Program-made: the position numbers and the translations under genes
Shown: piece by piece, positions 8,495-17,181 of the stretch
Numbering within the stretch: position 1 is the stretch's first letter
Layout of the letters: each line of letters starts with the position of its first letter
The notes under the pieces: model-generated
The model's input: the letters and a program-made list of their open reading frames with translations, nothing else
What the model was told of the DNA's origin: nothing
Databases searched by the model: none
Source: a virus
IMG/VR virus record: IMGVR_UViG_3300025137_005088
Coordinates: 1-64,000 of that record
DNA: 64,000 nucleotides
Strand: one strand, 5' to 3'

Positions 8495-9519
8495 TTCTTT
8501 CCAATCAACATAAACCTATTATAAAGTTGCGTATCCAATTCACCTTCATAGTATATTGTACGCATTGGATATTTCTTTTTTGCTTCTTTAACGTTTTTTA
8601 CACAATTAATATGTTGTGGATTGCTAAAATAATCATTTGTTTGTAAACACACTAAAGTATCCTTAGGCAAACGCTCAAACCAAGTTTCGTTCATGTGTTC
8701 ACAACTGGTGTTTATAACTAGGTCAGGCTGAACCCAAATTTCTACGTTGTTGCCTTCCATATTTTTGGTTCCTACTATAAAGCTAGCTTCATCGTCGTAG
8801 GTAATATCATCAACATCTTGCCATACACTCTTAAACTGCCACTGGTTATTAGTTTGTATATAGTTAAAATCATCTGCCATTTGTATGCACTGAACATCTT
8901 TTTCAAGACTTAAATATTTTTTAATATCAAAATTTTGAAAAAATAACTGTGCAACAGTAGCATACCAGCCTCCGTATTGTACTACTGTGCCTAACTTAGG
9001 AGGGTGTGCTATTCCTGTTTGTTCTGTTACAATTTTTTTAAGTTCATCTACCATCCATAACTTGCTACACATTTGTCCTCTGCTGAAATGCTCATTCAGA
9101 CTTGCCTGTGTTTCCCATTTAATGCACCAACTGCTGATTCTTCTAATATATTCGTCGTCGATGCAGTGTGCGATATAACGAGCTATCTTTCTATGCGTGA
9201 CATATTTCCAGCCTATATGATGTGACATTAGTATGTTAATAAATTCTTCACTGAATTCGATTCGTCCTCTGTTTATTTCACCAACTATTAATCTTTTTAT
9301 TTTCCAAATATTACCATGTAATACTGCTTTTTTAATATTCATAAACATATCAAGTTGAGGATGATCAATATGTGTAAGATATTCTTCAATTCCGTGTATC
9401 CAAAAGAAGTCTAACGTGGGTTTGTATATTATTAATTGTTCCCCGTCTTCACCTTTAATTACCTTTTCTTCACCTATTAGGAGTTTACCGTCTTCGTTTA
9501 TTTCGTCAAGTTGCGGCAT
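8491..9519 (-). CDS. Conserved protein, possibly a class I methyltransferase-like protein
   Basis: The start is ATG 9519 behind AAGGAG with 8 bases of spacing; a TTG one codon earlier is less likely. The protein is 342 residues. The N-terminal 150 residues are helical and unassigned. Around residue 185 a Rossmann-like glycine segment (VVQYGGWYATVAQLFF) is followed by an acidic strand, and near residue 275 comes DLVINTSCEHM, then LVCLQTNDY. This layout resembles phage methyltransferase-like proteins, but no catalytic motif is conclusive. It overlaps both neighbours (4 and 14 bases). Confidence 0.6.
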   Translation of the reverse strand: MPQLDEINEDGKLLIGEEKVIKGEDGEQLIIYKPTLDFFWIHGIEEYLTHIDHPQLDMFMNIKKAVLHGNIWKIKRLIVGEINRGRIEFSEEFINILMSHHIGWKYVTHRKIARYIAHCIDDEYIRRISSWCIKWETQASLNEHFSRGQMCSKLWMVDELKKIVTEQTGIAHPPKLGTVVQYGGWYATVAQLFFQNFDIKKYLSLEKDVQCIQMADDFNYIQTNNQWQFKSVWQDVDDITYDDEASFIVGTKNMEGNNVEIWVQPDLVINTSCEHMNETWFERLPKDTLVCLQTNDYFSNPQHINCVKNVKEAKKKYPMRTIYYEGELDTQLYNRFMLIGKK

Positions 9520-10210
9520 CAAATGTCTCCTTTAACCATTCAAAATCATTAATAAGATTTAATGTTTTTGCATTATTTTTATATGCTCGACCAAAGTCAG
9601 CGCCTTGCTTTGCTCCTAGTATTGCGTATTCACCGTTCTGTCTCGTATCGCCTTTGCTTTGCCATACCTTTAATCTGTACTCATTGTCAGTATTATCACC
9701 GTGTTCAATGACAGCACTGGCTAGTTTAGTACATTCTCTAAATGCACTGCGCCATGCATTAAAAGGATCTGTATTAAATGCTGTAATATTACTCACTTGA
9801 AACTTGGGCACAAATGGACAACCTATACTTGTTGTCATATCTACATTCCAATCCTTTGCTTCTAATAGTGCTTTGCGTGGGAACAGCTTTGCTCCGCCAT
9901 ATCCATACAATAGATCATTTACTGGATTTTGACTACGCCATACAAACACACAGTCACTTTCATACACTCCGGGCCAATGTTCTTTATTATGTCTCGGTGT
10001 AAACTTAAAATTAAACTGTTCGTCTATAATAGCATCAGCATCAATTACATAAAAGTTTCTCGTTTCTGCTAGTTTAGCCGCGGCTTTGTGTGCCGCAAAA
10101 ATGCCTTTAACACCCTGTACACGCTTGGCGAGGGGTGCGAACAGTTGTAGTAATTCAAAGTTGTCATCAGCATATGGCTCATGATAGCTAATCTGAATAA
10201 CATCTAACAA
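9506..10210 (-). CDS. Glycosyltransferase-like protein
   Basis: The protein is 234 residues. The start is TTG 10210: an in-frame stop lies eight codons upstream and there is no upstream ATG, while GGAG stands 8 bases before the TTG. VIDADAI near residue 57 is a DxD-type metal and nucleotide-sugar site. AAHKAAAKLAET, YGYGGAKLFP and AWRSAFREC are shared with the paralogue at 32399-33376. It is the first gene after the internal promoter at 10234-10261. A GT-A-type sugar transfer role is inferred; donor and acceptor are unknown. Confidence 0.7.
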   Translation of the reverse strand: MLDVIQISYHEPYADDNFELLQLFAPLAKRVQGVKGIFAAHKAAAKLAETRNFYVIDADAIIDEQFNFKFTPRHNKEHWPGVYESDCVFVWRSQNPVNDLLYGYGGAKLFPRKALLEAKDWNVDMTTSIGCPFVPKFQVSNITAFNTDPFNAWRSAFRECTKLASAVIEHGDNTDNEYRLKVWQSKGDTRQNGEYAILGAKQGADFGRAYKNNAKTLNLINDFEWLKETFDAAT

Positions 10211-10233
10211 ATTAAATTCTCCATATATAGTTT

Positions 10234-10261
10234 ATTATACACGTTAATTGCAAAAAGTCAA
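10234..10261 (-). promoter_or_regulatory. Sigma70-type promoter within the accessory cluster
   Basis: Reading leftward, TTGACT (10261-10256) is followed after 16 bases by a perfect TATAAT (10239-10234). The start codon of the glycosyltransferase-like gene lies 24 bases further on, with GGAG between. The -35 box begins directly after the stop codon of the small gene at 10262-10375. This is one of only two gaps in the leftward accessory cluster with a recognisable promoter, so it probably drives the left 10 kb. Confidence 0.8.
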
Positions 10262-10375
10262 TTACTCATATATAAAAGGATCTTTGTCCTTTAGTTCTTT
10301 CATTTTCTTTTTACGCCATTTGTACTCTTTGTATTTGGTCCAAGGTAAAAGAATAAAATCGATTATTGTTTGCAT
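10262..10375 (-). CDS. Small basic protein, 37 residues
   Basis: ATG at 10375 is preceded by a perfect Shine-Dalgarno, AAAGGAG (10387-10381), with 5 bases of spacing. The frame ends at TAA 10264-10262. The peptide begins MQTIIDFILLPWTKYKEY, continues with a run of Lys and Arg, and ends KDKDPFIYE. The hydrophobic N-terminus followed by a basic helix suggests membrane association or nucleic-acid binding. It overlaps the stop of the epimerase gene by 13 bases, in keeping with translational coupling. I cannot name its function. Confidence 0.75.
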   Translation of the reverse strand: MQTIIDFILLPWTKYKEYKWRKKKMKELKDKDPFIYE

Positions 10376-11331
10376 AGTTGCTCCTTTATATATTCTATAG
10401 TATAGATTAATCCCAGTCGTCTATCAACAGTGGGACACCATCTTAAAACTTGACTAGCCAGCAATACCTCTGGTTTACGCCTATTAGGATCGTCTACCGC
10501 ACTGTCTTGATATACTATTTCACTGCTACTACCAGTTAGTTCTATTATTTCTTCAGCTAGCTGTAACAGCGTTACTTCATCTGGGTTGCCTATGTTAATT
10601 GGGCCTGCATGTCCTGAGTTCATTAAACGTCTCAGTGCCGTTGCTGTGTCTGAAACATAACAAAAGCTTCTGGTCTGACTTCCGTCGCCATGCATAGTAA
10701 GTGGTTCATTTTGTAGTGCTTGTGTAATAAAATTACTAACAGCTCTGCCATCTGTGAGACTCATATACGGACCGTATGTGTTGAATATTCTAGCAATACA
10801 AGTATCAGCACTGCTGATATTACACATGGTTTCTGCTACACGCTTGCCTTCGTCATAACAAGCACGTGGGCCTAGTGTGTTTACATTACCCCAATACGTT
10901 TCTTCTTGCGGATGCTTTAGTGGGTCACCGTATACTTCGCTGGTACTGGCTTGTAACATTCTGGCTCCAGCTTGTTTACTAATGTTTAACATGTTGCGAA
11001 CACCATCTATATTGGTCATTAGTGTATACCACGGATCTGTTTGATAGTGTACAGGACTAGCTGGGCAAGCCAAATTATATATTTGTTTAAGAGGATCAAA
11101 CATGCCCATTGGCTGAGGCCACTCATAACCGTCTCCTATACTGTTGAGAAGATTATCTGTTACATCACGTTGTATAAAATAAAAATTATTTCTTCCTCTA
11201 AATTGTGCTAAATTAGCGGCACTGCCTGTATAGAAGTTGTCTAGTGCTACTACTGTTTCGCCATGGGCTAACAGTTGTTTACACAATTCAGTTCCTATTA
11301 ATCCTGCGGCGCCTGTAACCATTACTGTCAT
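10363..11331 (-). CDS. NAD-dependent epimerase/dehydratase, UDP-glucuronate decarboxylase-like
   Basis: The protein is 322 residues from ATG 11331, which overlaps the upstream TGA (ATGA); a TTG three codons earlier is less likely. It is an extended short-chain dehydrogenase: the NAD-binding GAAGLIG lies at about 7-13, a Ser/Thr-rich ASTSEVYGDP segment follows, and catalytic YDEGK lies near 157. LACPASPVHYQ, YWGNVN and GPRACYDEGKR are typical of UDP-glucuronate decarboxylase (UDP-xylose synthase), which converts UDP-glucuronate to UDP-xylose. A related epimerase activity remains possible. It would supply a nucleotide sugar to the neighbouring glycosyltransferases. Confidence 0.88.
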   Translation of the reverse strand: MTVMVTGAAGLIGTELCKQLLAHGETVVALDNFYTGSAANLAQFRGRNNFYFIQRDVTDNLLNSIGDGYEWPQPMGMFDPLKQIYNLACPASPVHYQTDPWYTLMTNIDGVRNMLNISKQAGARMLQASTSEVYGDPLKHPQEETYWGNVNTLGPRACYDEGKRVAETMCNISSADTCIARIFNTYGPYMSLTDGRAVSNFITQALQNEPLTMHGDGSQTRSFCYVSDTATALRRLMNSGHAGPINIGNPDEVTLLQLAEEIIELTGSSSEIVYQDSAVDDPNRRKPEVLLASQVLRWCPTVDRRLGLIYTIEYIKEQLCKQ

Positions 11332-12068
11332 ATGTACCAATATCCTAACTTTTTGAGACTAGCTATTTTAGCACTGTCTCCTAAATATTCTTTTGTATTA
11401 TCCCAATCCTCATATGCATAATTTCCAGTAACATGCCATATTGCCCAATCATTTGCTTGTACGAAGTTGTGTCCAGTGGGAAATTGTATAGGATCTAATA
11501 GGTCAACTTGTGTATTTGTTAAATGTTTAATATGAGTATTAACAAATAATTGACAAGTACTTGTGTAACCGTTAGCATACAAGTAATCTGTATTACACAT
11601 ACTTATGTTAGTTTCAGTTGCTCGCATTCCGTACATACCTGTACCACAGTTATAATCACCATGCGTCTTCAAAGGATAACCTAACCATGCATATTGTTTT
11701 ACACTTTGACATAGTTGATCTGCACCCAGGGCAAAGTGTTGTTGTACTGTTTGAGTATAATCTTTTTGTGCTACACAGTCAACATCAGTATAAAACCAAT
11801 TTTTGCCTTGTTGCATAATCTGTTGACCAATAATAAATTTATATACAAACACATGATGACTGCCTTGTGGTATGTGTACTGTGGGAACACGTGACTGCAT
11901 TGCGTGATAGCTTTGCAAGTCTAATGCTACATACAACATGGGTATACCCAACTGTTTACAACTCTCTGTCCAATTCATTGTTAGTGGTAATACCGTTTCG
12001 TCTCCCATACACCAAAACACTGTGTCTGATTCAACACTATCGCAATAATCTCTAATTGATTCTAGCAC
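11328..12068 (-). CDS. Glycosyltransferase-like protein (nucleotide-diphospho-sugar transferase type)
   Basis: I place the start at GTG 12068, six bases after GGGAG; a longer frame begins at GTG 12098 but would overlap the upstream gene by 47 bases. The protein is about 246 residues. WFYTDVDCVA holds a DxD motif for metal and nucleotide-sugar binding, and YNCGTGMYGM, QANDWAIWHVTG resemble acceptor-side segments of this fold. It lies between the epimerase and the oxidoreductase-radical SAM fusion. Donor and acceptor are unknown. Confidence 0.75.
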   Translation of the reverse strand: MLESIRDYCDSVESDTVFWCMGDETVLPLTMNWTESCKQLGIPMLYVALDLQSYHAMQSRVPTVHIPQGSHHVFVYKFIIGQQIMQQGKNWFYTDVDCVAQKDYTQTVQQHFALGADQLCQSVKQYAWLGYPLKTHGDYNCGTGMYGMRATETNISMCNTDYLYANGYTSTCQLFVNTHIKHLTNTQVDLLDPIQFPTGHNFVQANDWAIWHVTGNYAYEDWDNTKEYLGDSAKIASLKKLGYWYI

Positions 12069-14364
12069 TAGAGTCTCCCTGATAAAATGCTTGCACACTA
12101 ACAGTATTCATACTGTGTGCTTTTGCTGTAATAGGACCTAGTGTAGCATCAATACCAAAATCACTGTCACTCACTGACTGGTTAATAATTAAACTTATTA
12201 TATGTTCATAACTGTCCATAAACTCTGTATCGCCCGGTTGTATATCGATTGGTTTGCCTTTTGTAATCCAATCATTTACTATTTGTTCCAGTGTTGTGTC
12301 CTCTGTTACTTGACCAATAATATATCTATCATTATTGTCCCTATCCAAGAACCCTGCTTCTCTGCAAAGATAAACTAACCCATAAGCATCTACTACAAGA
12401 TCCACTTGCGGAAAGCCTTTGGGTAACATATTGTGTTCAGTAATGCAATGCATAGTGGGTGCATCTATACCTTTACTGAGTGCGTTTAGTGCATAACCAT
12501 AATCAATATGCAGGCGGTTTAAGTTCTCGCTTTTGCGTCTTTGTTCTACTTGTTCAAATATACGCTTCAGCTTTGTTCTATCTCCGAATGTACTAGCATC
12601 AGTTGGCTCTCTAAAGTTTTCTCTCAGTGTAATAAAGTCAAGTTGGTTACCACTTGCTACATTAATTTCTTCAATTAAATCTAATACTTCCAACAGGTCT
12701 TCCTCTAGTCCTGGAAGTATAACATAATTAAATCCGAATCGCAACTGTTTATTATTGAGCTTTTTATATTTTAAAAAGTCAATGGCATTTTGTTTTACTC
12801 TAGTAAAGCCTTGTTTGTGTTTGGTTACTTGTGTGTACACATCCTGATTACTTCCGTATAAACTTATACGCAATACTTCTAATTTAAACAAGTCTTGGTT
12901 AGCTTCAACAAACCGTTCAGTGAGCATAAATCCGTTTGTATACAAACTAAACTTAAATCCTCTTGCATGTCCAGCACTAATTAATTTCATTAAGTCAGGA
13001 TTGGTAAGTGTTTCTAATCCTCCACTTAAATAAAATCTATACGGATCGTCTTGTGGACTGGTATTAATTAAATTTAATAAATGTGGAGTAGCTTCACGCA
13101 ACTTGGACTTTTTGTAAGAGGCATTTGTATCCATGTTACGACCACAAAACGTACACCAAAACATACAGCTTTGTCCAATATGCAATCCTATTCTATGTGG
13201 ATATCCGTATTCATTTTTTAATACTTTTTGTATTGTACCACTTTGCATCAAGGGTATAATTGTATTTTTCCAATATTGACTGTTGCGTATGTCTTCAATA
13301 ATACACTGTTGTACAAAATCACTACTGCGTAATATTGAATTTATATCTAATAATTTGTGTTGACTTACCAGTAATTTTTGTTGTATAGTTTGTTGTGTAA
13401 CAAACGGAGTAGCACTGTAACAATCAATTACTTGTAAACAATGTTCTAACATTTGATATAGCTGTGGATCATATCTACTGTGTGCATAGCCTGCTGTTAT
13501 GATACTCTGTGCTAGGTATAATCCAAGTATTTGTACACGATCAAAGTCTGGACTGTGTCTTATAATATCTAAATGCTGTTCATACAGTTGTTGTACACTG
13601 GTACAAATAGTTTCAGTTATCCAACGAGTGTTGTCTGCGGTGTTGTACAATACAACACCATTTACAAATGCGTCCAGTTGTCTATCTAAACTTTTGCCAT
13701 CATCTTGAGCAAATTCATATATTTTATTATCTATCGTGATTATTCTTTTGTTAGCACTGTCACGTTCAAAGTCCACACTAACTATAGTTCCTGCAAAGTC
13801 CAATAACCAAAATACACCCCGTGGTGTTTGTGTTGTTTGCAATACTTGACAACTGTCTTTTTTAATTATTTTTCTTAATATTGTTAATACATGTGGACCT
13901 ATATCTTCTAGTACACTAATAGTAGGATCACTCACATACAGTTTACCATGTCTTTCAGTATTGTTTTCACTGTTCCATACGATATTAATTGTTTTAGGTT
14001 GTTGATCAGTTTTATCTGCAATTTCTTGTATACGATTGCTGTACTCTAATTCTAAACCAACTACCAGTTTACAATCGTTTTGTTTTGCAAGTTCTACCAA
14101 ATGGTCATGCTGTTCAAGTGAGCGAACAAACGGTTTTTCTACAAGTATGTGTCTATGATCAGATAAAAGTTCTACTGCACTGGCATAATGATCGTCTGGA
14201 CTATTAGCAATCCAAATATGATCACTGTCTAAACTAAGCAAGTTATCCACACTGCCAATTTGATTATTATGAGTATAAAACTGTGTAGTATACTCATTTT
14301 TATTTGCAACACGATCTATTATTTGAGCCCAGCGACCGCCGCCTACTATTCCGAGGGTACGCAC
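12052..14364 (-). CDS. Fusion of Gfo/Idh/MocA-type oxidoreductase and radical SAM enzyme
   Basis: From GTG 14364 (seven bases after GGAG) the protein has 770 residues; a TTG at 14391 would add nine. The N-terminal part is a Rossmann dehydrogenase: LGIVGGGRWA at the start, then VEKPF near 90, the Lys-Pro signature of Gfo/Idh/MocA enzymes that oxidise or reduce sugars with NAD(P). The C-terminal half has the radical SAM motif CMFWCTFC at about 399-406, LSGGLET in place of GGEP, and a late cysteine pair (MHCITE, YLCREAG). Both halves look complete. The radical part could act on the sugar oxidised by the first domain. Known sugar radical SAM enzymes exist, but this pairing in one chain is unusual. 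Confidence 0.88.
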   Translation of the reverse strand: MRTLGIVGGGRWAQIIDRVANKNEYTTQFYTHNNQIGSVDNLLSLDSDHIWIANSPDDHYASAVELLSDHRHILVEKPFVRSLEQHDHLVELAKQNDCKLVVGLELEYSNRIQEIADKTDQQPKTINIVWNSENNTERHGKLYVSDPTISVLEDIGPHVLTILRKIIKKDSCQVLQTTQTPRGVFWLLDFAGTIVSVDFERDSANKRIITIDNKIYEFAQDDGKSLDRQLDAFVNGVVLYNTADNTRWITETICTSVQQLYEQHLDIIRHSPDFDRVQILGLYLAQSIITAGYAHSRYDPQLYQMLEHCLQVIDCYSATPFVTQQTIQQKLLVSQHKLLDINSILRSSDFVQQCIIEDIRNSQYWKNTIIPLMQSGTIQKVLKNEYGYPHRIGLHIGQSCMFWCTFCGRNMDTNASYKKSKLREATPHLLNLINTSPQDDPYRFYLSGGLETLTNPDLMKLISAGHARGFKFSLYTNGFMLTERFVEANQDLFKLEVLRISLYGSNQDVYTQVTKHKQGFTRVKQNAIDFLKYKKLNNKQLRFGFNYVILPGLEEDLLEVLDLIEEINVASGNQLDFITLRENFREPTDASTFGDRTKLKRIFEQVEQRRKSENLNRLHIDYGYALNALSKGIDAPTMHCITEHNMLPKGFPQVDLVVDAYGLVYLCREAGFLDRDNNDRYIIGQVTEDTTLEQIVNDWITKGKPIDIQPGDTEFMDSYEHIISLIINQSVSDSDFGIDATLGPITAKAHSMNTVSVQAFYQGDSSARIN

Positions 14365-15833
14365 ACTTCTACTCCGTACTGCTTGGTCCAACGATCAGCA
14401 TCTTCTCTTGTGTTAACTAAAGGTTCTCCCTTTATGTTTAAACTTGTATTCAATAGCATAGGGCAACCTGTGTCAGCATACCAACGCTCTAGCAGTGTTC
14501 TTAGTCCAGGTGAACTTTGTTTAGTTACAGTTTGTACTCTACTTGTATTATCATAATGTATAACGGCAGGAAATAGGTCAGGATATTTGCATACACTCAC
14601 GTACTGCATAAAGTCTCCAGTCATTCCTTCAAAGTATTCACTTGCATGTTCTGCAAGGATTGCTGGTGCAAAGGGTCTGAAACTTTCTCTGTGTTTAATT
14701 TTGTTGACCAAGTCCTTAACTCCAGGTCCACGGGGATCAGCAAGAATACTACGGTTGCCAAGAGCCCTAGGACCAAACTCAGCACGACCTGAGGCCACGG
14801 CAGTGATCTTGTTGGAGTGTAACTTTTTGAGTATGCTCTCAGTTGGATATGTGCCTTCAATGTTGTGTCCTAAGTATACATGCGGCATCTCTAAGAATTG
14901 TTTTGTTTGTGCTAGTACACAACCTATTGCATTGCCAGCATCGCCTGGATTAGCTGGTACATGCACATTGGTAAAAAACTCTCCTGCCAGTGGATTAGCA
15001 ACACAATTTAATGCACAACCGCCTGCTATTATTATGTTACTATACTTAGCATCTGTCATAACGTATGCACTGCGACATAGCTCTGTGAATATTTCTTCGT
15101 ATATACGCTGAACTGCGGCGGCAATGTCAGCATAGTCTTGTGGTGTGTTTAGGTCAGGTCTCCAATCCAAACAACCTCTGTGGCAGTTGCGTTTGAATAT
15201 AGTAAATGGATGATAACTTGTTGGTATTTTTTCAATAAAGTCACGTTTGATATCTGCATACAGTCTGTCTTTGTCGCCTATAGCTGACATACCCATGAGT
15301 ATGTATTCATGTTCTTGTGGCTTTAGTCCTATACGCTGTGTCATAGCACTGTACCATATACCTATACTGTCTGGATAACTTTGACTCCATAGTTTTTTAA
15401 GTTTACCTTTTTCACCTGTCCATATGCTAACAGTATCCCATTCGCCAATTGAATCAACTACTAATATTACTGCACGATCATAAGGACCTGTGTAATATGC
15501 ATAGGCTGAGTGGCTCAAATGATGACTAGTTGTAGTGCAACTAGGTGCCTTATTGTGGAATTTGCGTATATATGTAGTAGGTGATTCCTTACCCAGTAGT
15601 GCGTATTGCTTTGCGTACAACTGACGAGTCTTTTTAAGCCACGGACGCTCATAATAGCATATTCTGTCTGGTTTACCGTACTGTAATGCTTCATCGATTA
15701 TGGATTGATTAAGATGTTTATCATTCTTAACTCTACTGTAACGTTCTGCATGGCCCGCAAACTCTAGTCCAGTGTCTGTAAACACTGCTAAACTAGCATC
15801 ATGTGCCATGCCTGTCCAACCCCAAGTAATCAA
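14346..15833 (-). CDS. Carbamoyltransferase (NodU/CmcH family)
   Basis: The protein is 495 residues, close to family length. It starts at TTG 15833, directly after the upstream TAA, with a perfect AAGGAGG (15847-15841) seven bases before. The N-terminal Kae1-like domain begins TWGWTGMAHDAS and carries the metal-binding HHLSHSA near 103-109. GGCALNCVANP follows, and the C-terminal YrdC-like region has GRAEFGPRALGNRS near 347. The family moves a carbamoyl group from carbamoyl phosphate onto a hydroxyl of a sugar or antibiotic. With the adjacent sugar enzymes this suggests a carbamoylated sugar. Confidence 0.95.
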   Translation of the reverse strand: MITWGWTGMAHDASLAVFTDTGLEFAGHAERYSRVKNDKHLNQSIIDEALQYGKPDRICYYERPWLKKTRQLYAKQYALLGKESPTTYIRKFHNKAPSCTTTSHHLSHSAYAYYTGPYDRAVILVVDSIGEWDTVSIWTGEKGKLKKLWSQSYPDSIGIWYSAMTQRIGLKPQEHEYILMGMSAIGDKDRLYADIKRDFIEKIPTSYHPFTIFKRNCHRGCLDWRPDLNTPQDYADIAAAVQRIYEEIFTELCRSAYVMTDAKYSNIIIAGGCALNCVANPLAGEFFTNVHVPANPGDAGNAIGCVLAQTKQFLEMPHVYLGHNIEGTYPTESILKKLHSNKITAVASGRAEFGPRALGNRSILADPRGPGVKDLVNKIKHRESFRPFAPAILAEHASEYFEGMTGDFMQYVSVCKYPDLFPAVIHYDNTSRVQTVTKQSSPGLRTLLERWYADTGCPMLLNTSLNIKGEPLVNTREDADRWTKQYGVEVCVPSE

Positions 15834-16358
15834 TTAACCGCCTCCTTGAAACATTAAAGGTGCATCTCGTGGACAGCTACTCACCAGTAAAGAGAACAAC
15901 GGATCAGGTGCTTGTTGCGGATCTATATTTTCTAATTTTACAAACTTTTCTTGTATCATGAACGCATCTTTTTCTAACTGTTGTCTACATGTAACTTCTT
16001 CATATGTACCATCATGGTATTGTAGGAAATGTACTAGTTCATGTACTAGCACTACTTCAAAAAATCTATCCTCAACCATATATTGTGTTGGCGAGTTCCG
16101 AATGTGTACAGTATTAGTATCATCGTTATAATAACCTGCTACATCACACTCCGGTCTTGGTTCTGCATATACACCTGCACATATTTCTTTTTGTGTATTG
16201 ATTATAATGTCAGGATAGGCCCAGCCTCCATATACATAATCAGTATGCTCTTCAATAAAACCTATCATATCTGGAACAAGTGCTTGTAGATAATTTACTC
16301 GTGCATCTGCTAGCGCCATTGTAGGAAATAACAAAGTAAACAAAAATACTCTAATCAT
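15834..16358 (-). CDS. Exported zinc-metallopeptidase-like protein
   Basis: The protein is 174 residues. The first 18 (MIRVFLFTLLFPTMALA) form a classical signal peptide with cleavage likely after ALA, so the mature protein would be periplasmic or secreted. HELVH at 106-110 is an HExxH zinc motif. Five further cysteines (at about 60, 71, 124 and 162, plus others near them) could form disulfides. It resembles small bacterial proteins with HELVHFLQ motifs of unknown substrate. Substrate and third zinc ligand are not evident. Exported enzymes are unusual in a phage operon. Confidence 0.75.
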   Translation of the reverse strand: MIRVFLFTLLFPTMALADARVNYLQALVPDMIGFIEEHTDYVYGGWAYPDIIINTQKEICAGVYAEPRPECDVAGYYNDDTNTVHIRNSPTQYMVEDRFFEVVLVHELVHFLQYHDGTYEEVTCRQQLEKDAFMIQEKFVKLENIDPQQAPDPLFSLLVSSCPRDAPLMFQGGG

Positions 16359-16373
16359 AATCCAATACCCGCA

Positions 16374-16763
16374 TTATAGTTTACCTTCTTCTCTCATTTT
16401 AGCACGAATCTTTGTCGCACTAATGTCGTGTACTGCTTTGCCTAAGTCATGTTCCGTAAATGAATATCCTACACCTCTACCATAACTAATATCAACAATA
16501 TTAGGTACTAACATAATTTCAAAGTCGTCTCCTATAACATATCCTTTGACATATAAATGTCCTGCTATATCATTAGTTACTTGATCAAAGTCAAAAGGGT
16601 TATCTAAATTACCCATTCCGGCATCAGCACCTTGTACATCTCTGACCATAATCATTACTTGTCCTGTAATTTCAAGTGCCTTTTCAAAAAGTTTTGAATG
16701 CCCTTCGTGCCACGGTTGCCATCTGCCTAACATTTGTACTGTTGGTTTTTTATAATCAAACAT
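16374..16763 (-). CDS. Nucleotidyltransferase-like protein (cytidylyltransferase fold)
   Basis: The protein is 129 residues. The nucleotide-binding motif GRWQPWHEGH (HEGH at 19-22) and the C-terminal ISATKIR (114-120) are the two signatures of HxGH nucleotidyltransferases, which join NTPs to phosphorylated substrates with release of pyrophosphate. It overlaps the kinase-like gene upstream by 8 bases, suggesting a two-step activation. Substrates could be a sugar phosphate, a nicotinamide nucleotide or sulfate; the sequence does not decide. Confidence 0.85.
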   Translation of the reverse strand: MFDYKKPTVQMLGRWQPWHEGHSKLFEKALEITGQVMIMVRDVQGADAGMGNLDNPFDFDQVTNDIAGHLYVKGYVIGDDFEIMLVPNIVDISYGRGVGYSFTEHDLGKAVHDISATKIRAKMREEGKL

Positions 16764-17181
16764 TGTTATTATCCCTGAAACGTTTTAATACTGGTTCTAA
16801 TTGTTGTGCTGTATCACTAAACCATTCGCTAACATGATAGTCACATTCAGGTGGGTTTTGAAATATTTTATTAGTATCCTCAAAACGTCCTTCTTTTATA
16901 GTATCCATCCAAACTGTGTAGTCTGGTGCAAATTCTATACGGGCTTGTTCGGTGGGGCACACAAAGTCAGCAACTGCAATTTTGCCAGCCATCTCTACTC
17001 CATCAGCCAAGTGTCGCATACGTTGTGCTTGTCTAATTCTTCCTTCGGGTGTAAAGTCCCAATCGTCATATTTTTTTCTAACTGTATCGGCGTTTATGTG
17101 TACTCCTTCAATTAGTTCTGCAAATGGTTTTGCTAGTGTAGTTTTTCCACTACCCGGCAGACCAAATATTAATATTTTCAT
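16756..17181 (-). CDS. Adenylylsulfate kinase-like P-loop protein
   Basis: The protein is 141 residues. It starts MKILIFGLPGSGKTT with a Walker A loop at 7-15. HINADTVRKKYDDWDF, then a segment rich in Arg and Gln, resembles the APS-binding part of CysC-type kinases, which phosphorylate adenylylsulfate to the sulfate donor PAPS. AVADFVCPT matches the next conserved strand. It is shorter than typical CysC (near 200). The three sulfotransferase-like genes at 25.6-27.7 kb would use PAPS. Another small-molecule kinase role is possible. The start overlaps the upstream gene by 32 bases. Confidence 0.72.
   Translation of the reverse strand: MKILIFGLPGSGKTTLAKPFAELIEGVHINADTVRKKYDDWDFTPEGRIRQAQRMRHLADGVEMAGKIAVADFVCPTEQARIEFAPDYTVWMDTIKEGRFEDTNKIFQNPPECDYHVSEWFSDTAQQLEPVLKRFRDNNNV

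Noticed and set aside
14587-15111. Rightward open frame of 174 codons opposite the carbamoyltransferase gene
   Set aside because: It mirrors the conserved coding strand of the carbamoyltransferase, lacks a Shine-Dalgarno and shows no known motif.
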